Shown here: piece by piece, positions 43,301 through 47,793 of the stretch
Position numbering within the stretch: position 1 is the stretch's first letter
Layout: each line of letters starts with the position of its first letter
NCBI GenBank assembly: GCA_015059065.1
Contig: SVBE01000012.1
Span: 1-47,793, forward strand
Source: Erysipelotrichaceae bacterium
Lineage (GTDB): Bacteria; Bacillota_I; Bacilli_A; RFN20; CAG-826
DNA length: 47,793 nt
Direction: 5' to 3'
Notes under the pieces: generated by a model
Database searches by the model: none
What the model was told of the DNA's origin: nothing
What the model saw: only the letters and a program-made list of their open reading frames with translations
Position numbers and translations under genes: made by a program

Positions 43301-44608
43301 TTTCACACAGTCCAAGAATTCATCTAACACTGTACGACCATCGCCGATATAAGGAGCGTCGATAACATTAAATGATTCAAGGAGTTCTTCTTCTTTTTCA
43401 TCGACGAGATTGATGTCATTAAGGTTCTTTTTATTCAAGAATTCTAAAAGGATTTGCTCATAGATTTTGATGATTTGTTCCATCGTTGATTCTTCATATA
43501 AATCAGAACGGTATTCAAGCCAAATGACATACTCATCATTGAGTCTATGAAGTTCAATAGCGAGCTTCTCTTTGCCATCTTTTCTAAGTAGAGGAGTGAC
43601 TTCCACTTCTCTATTATTTAGCTCGCCTTTATAGAAATAATCTCCTTGATATGCAAACAAAATCTCTGCAGAAAGGCCAAAATCTTTCATAAGCATGGAG
43701 AATGGATAATCAAGATGTTTGACGCTTTCAATGTTCTCTTCATTCGTCTTTTTCAATAAATCAGAGACAGTTTCCTCTTCAAAGTGAAGGAAGAATGGAT
43801 AAGTTTTAACATAACTACCAAAACTATGTCTTACCCCTTCTGTTCTCGCATTGTTAACAGTTAGGAATAAGGCTTCATTATCCATATTGAATTTCGCGAG
43901 CAAATAAGCAAACGCGCCGAGGAAATAAGATGAGGTTTTAATGCCCAAACCCTTAGTAACCTTTTTAACTTGCTCGTTTTTAATTGCTAATTTTCTTCTG
44001 ATATTACCATATGAAATTTGTTCATCGGTCTTGTCTTCAACGATTGTCGAATCCGTTTCAACATCGCCAACAAGTTTTTCAAAATATTCTTTGCTAGCTT
44101 GATAAGTCTTTTTATTAATTATCTCTTCTTCTTTTAAAGAATAATCATTCGCGTTTTCTTTTTCTTTTTCTAGTTGTTGCCCTTTTAATGCAGCAAATAA
44201 ATCATCGATAAAGATTTTAATCGAAGTACCATCCATCAAGATATGGTGGAAATCAAAATATAAGATGCGTTCTCCATCTTTATTAAAGACTTTGAATCGA
44301 TATAGGTGATTATCTAATAATTCGTATGGTAAAGAGGCGACCTTGACCTCTTTAACCACCTCTTCTTTTAAAACGATATCTTCAGGAAGTATAGATTTAA
44401 CAACATTGCCGTTATCATCAGTGGATAAAACGGTGAATAAATATGGGTGGGCTTCAAATATTTTCTTTAAAGCATTTTCGATATCTTGAAGAGAATAATC
44501 CTTACCTAAATTCACCAAGTTGGCAAGGTTATAAGCATCTCCTCCTGACAACGATGAAATATAAAGTCCTTCTTCAGACTTTGACAAAGGGAAATATTTA
44601 CGTTCCAT
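37379..44608 (-). CDS. Two-module NRPS, C-A-T-C-A-T-thioester reductase
   Basis: A dimodular nonribosomal peptide synthetase of 2,409 residues. Approximate domains: C1 (HHILMDG near 121), A1 (YTSGSTGLPKGVM near 576, RGFRIEL near 816), T1 (DVGLTS near 948), C2 (HHIICDG near 1121), A2 (YTSGSTGKPKGVM near 1579), T2 (KGGTS near 1961) and a terminal NAD(P)H reductase (LLTGATGFLGIH near 2051, YVHSKFNAE near 2206). All catalytic motifs look intact and there is no epimerase. The first C domain suggests N-acylation; reductive release gives a dipeptide aldehyde or alcohol, or after cyclisation a pyrazinone, as known for related gut clusters and staphylococcal AusA. Hand-read A-domain pockets are DAMFAGLVFK (hydrophobic residue likely) and DAQFDGGITK (no assignment). 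I chose the ATG at 44608 with GGAG upstream over the TTG five codons earlier. Confidence 0.94.
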   Translation of the reverse strand: MERKYFPLSKSEEGLYISSLSGGDAYNLANLVNLGKDYSLQDIENALKKIFEAHPYLFTVLSTDDNGNVVKSILPEDIVLKEEVVKEVKVASLPYELLDNHLYRFKVFNKDGERILYFDFHHILMDGTSIKIFIDDLFAALKGQQLEKEKENANDYSLKEEEIINKKTYQASKEYFEKLVGDVETDSTIVEDKTDEQISYGNIRRKLAIKNEQVKKVTKGLGIKTSSYFLGAFAYLLAKFNMDNEALFLTVNNARTEGVRHSFGSYVKTYPFFLHFEEETVSDLLKKTNEENIESVKHLDYPFSMLMKDFGLSAEILFAYQGDYFYKGELNNREVEVTPLLRKDGKEKLAIELHRLNDEYVIWLEYRSDLYEESTMEQIIKIYEQILLEFLNKKNLNDINLVDEKEEELLESFNVIDAPYIGDGRTVLDEFLDCVKKYPDNLAVVFKDHKYTYKQVDEITTRIANELIKRGAGKEKVVSILINKSEYIVLASLAVVKSGAGYQPLDPSYPQERLNFMVNDSSAIILIRDDNLDGIITEFKGQEILVSELLSFKDDTPIKNKPSPDDLFIMLYTSGSTGLPKGVMLEHGNIHTFCKYYQREMELNEKSRVSAYASYGFDADMMDLYPTLTIGACVYVIPDEMRLNLMELGEYFNENKITHSFITTQVGRQFASEVEAKSLTHFAVGGEKLVPIAPPKGYNFYNLYGPTEGTVFCTLQPVKKFYHRVPIGPTLPTYKAYVLDKNKKRLPTLVNGELYISGPQVARGYLNREKEHKEAFLTNWFTDDPNFKRLYKTGDIVRFLPDGTIDFIGRKDGQVKIRGFRIELSEVEKVIREYPGIKDATVKDFTDPSGVKFIVAYVVSDETVSVEGLNEFIRSKKPPYMVPAYTMQLDKIPLNQNQKVNKRALPMPEIKQEEKIDPRNDDEKAIFDIVKDVIGHDQFGVTNNIFDVGLTSVSSIRLTILLSKKYGKSVENSDLKEYPTIEKLANFLVNKTEEEENFELLDEYPLSKTQEGIFVECVSKANSTNYNIPYLFKLDKKLDLEKLKSALIKVVDAHPYLKTTLRMNDDGDIVARRKDTPTVVSLIKGDIDVSKLVRPFTILDNPLYRIELYEGKDNYLFLDFHHIICDGTSEAIILNDLNKAYLGEEIPLETYTGFEVALKEKNDLATDKLDKAKAFYQNVLKDVDGKYTLKQDLKVNKESKLKSVDYYLALDNESIKKYVADNKVTNNALFNFAFAFTLSKFLYKNDSLYTTIYNGRKSSKMMNTVSMLVKTLPVYLKYEDNSDILSKVKEMKQLLEGLEENDLYSFGDIVNDYDISADIIFAYQGDNFTFDTIGGYKVDSILLESDTPKSDFGLDIFLENGKYRAHYEWDQAIYNEFSIASFNRLFELVLSQLTNKKNLADINLLPKEDEEKLKEINNTHVDVEDVTVNVLLERQALKNKDKVAVIGCNGQFTYDEFNKAANKVAHALLDKGVKLGQPVVMFMPRIKEAYVVRQGIVKSGGAFVPIDPKYPDDRVEYIITDSNSKILLSTREIIANRQDLINKTGIIPLAIEDVLTSSKDDNPNVKIPSSSLAYMIYTSGSTGKPKGVMIAHHNLMNYVCDGTNLATREYREIGDECVACSFASFSFDASLQEEFVVLTHGYTAVIASEEEIENPLLLAKTLKKNKVNVMFMTPSFVSNFVDMDEFIDALRGFKQLDMGAENVPIELCNKLRALGVNATINNGYGPTETTITCTYSLVRDEYMTIGKPVANTKVYILDKAGHILPTNAIGDLTIAGDSVGLGYYGMPEKTKAAFIEVNGDRAYRTGDLARINNDGNVEFFGRLDNQVKLRGLRVELDEIEKVLNSYPSISNSVILVKTNPTDGDYLAAYFAASKEVDKDDLTAHMAKSLTPYMIPKVMMQLEKIPLTPNGKIDKKALPEPEIKEDNKELKGASNELEEKLLAIFKKVLGTDKVGVDDDFFEKGGTSLSVSKVAMFALNANLPIAYGDVFDYPTVLELEKHINEINGKNENKVEEKKEEAVESKALLHNVVDEVNDVVVDHNINKVLLTGATGFLGIHILRELMRQNIKVVALIRGNKELTSTERLSALLAYYFDSPLDKEVKELVEVVDGDVTDKTLIEKLEHYDFDTIINSAAIVKHFSNDDIIERVNVGGVTNLIEVAKEKKCRIVQISTLSVAGENIDNKFPSSFRMKENMLDFGQDVSNKYVHSKFNAEKAILEAAENGVDAMVVRVGNLMGRNSDGEFQANSITNGFMRDLKGYATLHKFPVNSMDITVDFSPIDEVAKTIILLSKTPQKFTIFHSANSHMVEMGDIIYVLNELGFEIEVVSDEEFLDSMKKMMMDDTKSMLVSSLISYSSSDMHTHSFIMSDNEFTNKALYHLGYKWPITDYQYLRNAIEALETLGFFERTDI

Positions 44609-44612
44609 AAAT

Positions 44613-45200
44613 CTAATCTCCAATAAGATTTATCTCGAAATCCTCTATAGATTGTCGAGAAACAGTAATAATGTAATTATTATACAAAATTGTCTTATTC
44701 ATGTAAAAGTTAGATTTATAAACCCTTGTCCCGTTTAGAGGTAAAGAAGGAATATTTTTAATATCATCTCTGAGCCCTATTCCATATGCTTTAACAAGCG
44801 ATTCTTTATTCGTCCAAACCTCAAAAAATGTCTGATCGTCATTAATATATTCCCTCTCTTCTTTAGAAGAAATGAAATCTTTCAATCCGTCATCGCTTTT
44901 TCTAATCAATTCCACATCGACACCAACTTCTACACTGTCTATGACAAGAACCACTAATCCGTGAGAGTGCGAAATATTATAATATTTGTCTTTTGATTTT
45001 GGTTTGCCGTTTTCATCTATGTAATATTCGCCGATATATTTTTTCTTCAAGTATAAAGAGGCAATCCTCTCTTTTTTCACTTCTGGATGAGTATATTTTT
45101 CAAAGCTTTTTCTCTCTTCGTTAGAAAGATATGGACTACAAAAAAGAGAGTTGATATCAACCTCATTCAAATTAATTTTTATCACATCAACTTTTTTCAT
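44613..45200 (-). CDS. Sfp-type 4'-phosphopantetheinyl transferase
   Basis: A 195-residue enzyme that loads the phosphopantetheine arm from CoA onto the serine of carrier domains. The family motifs are present: YYNISHSHGLVVLVI, GVDVELIRK (Mg-binding Asp and Glu) near residue 100, and FFEVWTNKESLVKAYGIGL. The shortish length agrees with compact Sfp proteins. It stands four bases before the start of the NRPS gene, whose two T domains are the obvious substrates, and five bases behind the nucleotidase-family gene. It makes the operon self-sufficient for NRPS activation. Confidence 0.94.
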   Translation of the reverse strand: MKKVDVIKINLNEVDINSLFCSPYLSNEERKSFEKYTHPEVKKERIASLYLKKKYIGEYYIDENGKPKSKDKYYNISHSHGLVVLVIDSVEVGVDVELIRKSDDGLKDFISSKEEREYINDDQTFFEVWTNKESLVKAYGIGLRDDIKNIPSLPLNGTRVYKSNFYMNKTILYNNYIITVSRQSIEDFEINLIGD

Positions 45201-45205
45201 TATTA

Positions 45206-46852
45206 TTATAGAACAGTAATTCTATCCCCTGTCGTTGAATAGATATCCTTGAGGTGGCCTTTCAATACGTTGACAATGTAATAAGTCAAAGCTTCGTTAT
45301 CAAGCATAATATTTGGGTTTAACACTTCACATTTCATAAACATGTTCGCTCCATCACCACCCTGAATAAGGACGAAATTAAGAGAAGTTATTGTATAGAA
45401 CTTATTGATGTCGATAGGTACATATTGATCTCCGTCAAGAATAAGCACATCTTTTACTCTTCTAGGACCATCAATTTTAATAAATATCCCATCATCAGTT
45501 GTCACTACAGAAGAAGGAATAGAGGTATCGATTGTATACTTAAGTCCTGAGACTTGGGCAAAGGCGCCATTTTCACCAAATGCTCGACCATCCTTGCTAT
45601 ATTCTTTCTCCGTTTTTCTTGAAGTAAATTCTAGATAATCTAATATCGTTTGCCCGTTTGCTTTGATAGTGCAAAGATTATTACCAAATGGGAATACTGT
45701 TTTAATATCGCCAAAAGTAAGGTCGCCATCTTTAAGGTTATCTCGTATTCCACCACCATTTATAATCGCGATATCCGTATCTCCAACTTCTCTAAACGCA
45801 TCTGTTGAAAGATCACCTAAACCAGTCTCCCTGCTGCGAACAATTCTTATCCCACTTTCATCATAAATAGATAAAGCTAAATCGCTAGTTGCCACTACTT
45901 TTTTAGTGTCTTCCTCAATCTTCTTTTCAATTGTTTCGATCGTTTGTAGTGTCGATACATCTTTATCGTCATATTTAGAAATTAGTCCGAGGTGAACATC
46001 CCCATTAGGAGCAATCGTCATTCTTCCAAAAGCATTCATCTTATATCCAGCTGTGCATAAAGGAATATTTATACCATCTTTATTTGGATAATAACTACAG
46101 TCAATGACTTGATGAGAATGACCATCAAGCACTGCTATCGCGCCGCTCGTGTTATTAATTAATTCTACAGATGTATATGGTTTATAATTGTCCGTACTTC
46201 CTAGATGTGAAACTAAAACAACATATTTACAGCCTTTATTTTTGCATTCATCGATGTTTTGCTGCACTTTTTCAAATAAATTATCAGCAGAAAACGAATA
46301 TACAATCTCCCCATCTTCTTTAAATGTCGAAGGCGCGGAAGTCACAATAGTCGATGGAGTAGTTACCCCAACATACCCAACTTTTGCAAATCCATAATCA
46401 ACAATAGAATATGGCTTTACCTCTTTTAATTTATTCTCTTTTTTGCCAGTATAAGAAACATTGCAAGAGATTACATCGCCAGAAAATTCATCGACCACTT
46501 CTTTTATAGCATCCATCCCATAATCAAATTCATGGTTGCCAAGCGTGTAGATGTCATAACCGAGATCATTCATGATTTCGATGATATATTTTCCGTTTGA
46601 TAAAGAACCAACTAACGCTCCTTGAATCGCATCACCTGCGTCGATAAGCGTAAAACTCTTATTAACCTTCTTTTCTTGTTTAACATATGAGGCCAATGAA
46701 GCATATCCTATGTTATCTTCAATACCACAATGAACATCCGTAGTATAGACGACGACAATATTTTCATATCCATTATTGCTACATCCAAAAAGGAAAGGCG
46801 CTACCAAAGATAACGAAAATGCTGAAAATAATAGTTTTAGGATGCTCTTCAT
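45206..46852 (-). CDS. Surface 5'-nucleotidase/UshA-family lipoprotein
   Basis: A 548-residue metallophosphoesterase of the UshA/5'-nucleotidase type. The N-terminal lipobox (LFGC, about residues 21-24) indicates outer-face membrane anchoring. The metal motifs are TTDVHCG near 37, DAGDAIQG, LGNHEFDYG near 105 and DGHSHQ near 246. The C-terminal nucleotide-binding domain carries AIINGGGIRDNL and FPFGNNL. Relatives hydrolyse nucleotides, cyclic 2',3'-nucleotides or UDP-sugars; the actual substrate cannot be told. It overlaps the gene for the 254-aa membrane protein by four bases and precedes the phosphopantetheinyl transferase. Its place in a biosynthetic operon is unexpected; it may scavenge or degrade extracellular nucleotides, or process the exported product (inference). 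Confidence 0.92.
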   Translation of the reverse strand: MKSILKLLFSAFSLSLVAPFLFGCSNNGYENIVVVYTTDVHCGIEDNIGYASLASYVKQEKKVNKSFTLIDAGDAIQGALVGSLSNGKYIIEIMNDLGYDIYTLGNHEFDYGMDAIKEVVDEFSGDVISCNVSYTGKKENKLKEVKPYSIVDYGFAKVGYVGVTTPSTIVTSAPSTFKEDGEIVYSFSADNLFEKVQQNIDECKNKGCKYVVLVSHLGSTDNYKPYTSVELINNTSGAIAVLDGHSHQVIDCSYYPNKDGINIPLCTAGYKMNAFGRMTIAPNGDVHLGLISKYDDKDVSTLQTIETIEKKIEEDTKKVVATSDLALSIYDESGIRIVRSRETGLGDLSTDAFREVGDTDIAIINGGGIRDNLKDGDLTFGDIKTVFPFGNNLCTIKANGQTILDYLEFTSRKTEKEYSKDGRAFGENGAFAQVSGLKYTIDTSIPSSVVTTDDGIFIKIDGPRRVKDVLILDGDQYVPIDINKFYTITSLNFVLIQGGDGANMFMKCEVLNPNIMLDNEALTYYIVNVLKGHLKDIYSTTGDRITVL

Positions 46853-47613
46853 TTTTTACCTCTTTTCTTAATTGCTTTTTTATAAATATATCCAACGAAG
46901 AATAAAACAAATGACAGGGAAACAAAGATCAAGACAAAATAGTTAATCTCCTCGCTCCACCTTAAAACAATAAGAGGAACGTCAAAGGCGATTACTAGAG
47001 CGACTGTTGGAAGCAAAAATAAATCATCATTTTGATCAAAAACTAATATCAGTAATATCGTAAACGTCACGGTTAAGAATAAGGAAGCAACCCCTTCGAG
47101 GAAATGAAATAAAACACTGAATTCAATATAGGAACGATACATCACTGGAATCGCCATTGAAAAAGCCACTAAATAAGCAAAAGAGAGCCAATGGAGGACT
47201 TTATTACCACCCCTAGTAACATTGACCACTACCTTTAATAAAATGCCGATAATAAGGATTCCATAAGAAACAAACTGTATCACAGGGGTTGTATATTCGG
47301 TATGAACCATTCCAGAGATAAGCAATATCCCCGAGGCGATACATAAATCTTTATAGTCAACATCACCATTTTCTTTTTTAAAAATATATTTAATATTGTT
47401 ACGGCATTTAATTAATAAATAGATAAAGAAAGAAACAATGGAAACAAACACTAAGGTATAGATGTAACCTAAAAAGCCGTGTCCATAAATATTAACGCCG
47501 TTAACAAAAGAAAGGACTACACTGATTATTCTTTCAGTAAGTAAAATAAGAAAATACAAAAAGAATGATAAATTGATTAGATAATCTAATTTATTTTTAG
47601 TTTCCGTTTTCAT
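46849..47613 (-). CDS. Polytopic membrane protein, unknown (254 aa)
   Basis: About eight hydrophobic segments cover almost the whole protein (for example LSFFLYFLILLTERIISVVL near the start, FVLIFVSLSFVLFFVGYIY at the end), with a Lys/Arg-rich C-terminus. No family is recognised. It is the first gene of the nine-gene operon and overlaps the nucleotidase-family gene (ATGA). There is no Shine-Dalgarno sequence before the ATG, and the -10 hexamer ends nine bases ahead of it, so the message is probably almost leaderless. No other in-frame ATG near the start offers a better site. Confidence 0.75.
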   Translation of the reverse strand: MKTETKNKLDYLINLSFFLYFLILLTERIISVVLSFVNGVNIYGHGFLGYIYTLVFVSIVSFFIYLLIKCRNNIKYIFKKENGDVDYKDLCIASGILLISGMVHTEYTTPVIQFVSYGILIIGILLKVVVNVTRGGNKVLHWLSFAYLVAFSMAIPVMYRSYIEFSVLFHFLEGVASLFLTVTFTILLILVFDQNDDLFLLPTVALVIAFDVPLIVLRWSEEINYFVLIFVSLSFVLFFVGYIYKKAIKKRGKK

Positions 47614-47622
47614 ATTACTTAT

Positions 47623-47651
47623 ATTATATAAGGAATTAGTTTTGATATCAT
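47623..47651 (-). promoter_or_regulatory. Promoter of the nine-gene NRPS operon
   Basis: On the minus strand ATGATA (47651-47646), a 17-bp spacer and TATAAT (47628-47623), with the start codon only nine bases downstream. No tandem TGTGGCAC repeat is seen. The next 30,000 bases through the response regulator contain no other clear break except gaps of 5-41 bp between genes of the operon ending at 31,075. Confidence 0.55.
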
Positions 47652-47735
47652 TATCGATAAAAGGAAAATGATTTATAATAATAATTGTTATTCGCCAAAA
47701 TATTTGGACTTCAATCCTTCAAATTATTTAGGAAA

Positions 47736-47766
47736 AGCACCCGCCTCCATAATGGATTAAGGTGCT
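47736..47766. terminator. Hairpin terminator at the right edge
   Basis: AGCACC (47736-47741) pairs with GGTGCT (47761-47766), with a smaller TCCAT/ATGGA stem inside. T-rich sequence flanks both sides. It probably ends a minus-strand gene outside the window and may work in both directions. Confidence 0.55.
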
Positions 47767-47793
47767 GTTTTTAAAATGGTAAATCATATTTTT

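Noticed and set aside
44609-44623. TTG start five codons upstream for the NRPS
   Set aside because: The ATG at 44608 has GGAG at proper spacing, and the protein then begins with the usual C-domain start (KYFPLSKSEEG).

Overview
This is an AT-rich Bacillota-type window. Strong AGGAGG ribosome-binding sites, lipoboxes, an Sfp-type phosphopantetheinyl transferase and UGA used as stop (in ATGA gene overlaps) fit a standard-code member of the Bacilli/Erysipelotrichia side of Bacillota, probably an uncultured host-associated lineage; the taxonomic call is inference. Every gene I accept reads on the minus strand. I found no tRNA, rRNA, CRISPR array, integrase, relaxase or complete insertion sequence.

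Region 1 (1-12,254) starts with a promoter and a three-hairpin RNA leader that runs off the left edge. It continues with the 3' remnant of a broken mscS channel gene and then five paralogous proteins of unknown function (856, 504, 547, 570 and 494 aa). These share a C-terminal module (GG/GN..E....TTS.EY...A...F.DPNS.......KA.AY..HK) and end in acidic tails. A FucO-like alcohol dehydrogenase and a TetR-family regulator sit among them.

Region 2 (12,402-30,734) is a compact type IV secretion cluster: VirB4-like ATPase with a PrgI-like N-terminus, VirB6-like membrane protein, lipoprotein, pilin-like protein, a 2,570-aa surface protein, a VirD4 coupling ATPase and a repeat lipoprotein. The lipoprotein gene is split from its last repeat by one in-frame TAA. 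The layout of small pilin, polytopic protein and ATPase recalls Mycoplasma ICE transfer modules, but no DNA-processing gene is present.

Regions 1 and 2 are joined by one promoter design, found five times with identical 34-bp geometry: two TGTGGCAC-type repeats 11 bp apart, 9 bp, then a -10 hexamer. It precedes four paralogue transcription units (covering all five paralogues) and the virB6-virB4 pair. The best reading is one regulon: a secretion machine plus its candidate protein substrates.

Region 3 (31,075-47,613) is a nine-gene operon: membrane protein, surface 5'-nucleotidase-family lipoprotein, phosphopantetheinyl transferase, two-module NRPS (C-A-T-C-A-T-reductase), MATE exporter fused to an RsbW-like ATPase domain, STAS protein, membrane SpoIIE phosphatase with its own RsbW-like domain, LytS-type histidine kinase, and a response regulator with a SARP/OmpR-type DNA-binding domain. 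It looks like a peptide-aldehyde or pyrazinone pathway whose exporter is wired directly to a partner-switching module. The response regulator belongs to a family that binds 11-bp direct repeats close to the -10, so it is also a plausible regulator of the secretion regulon.
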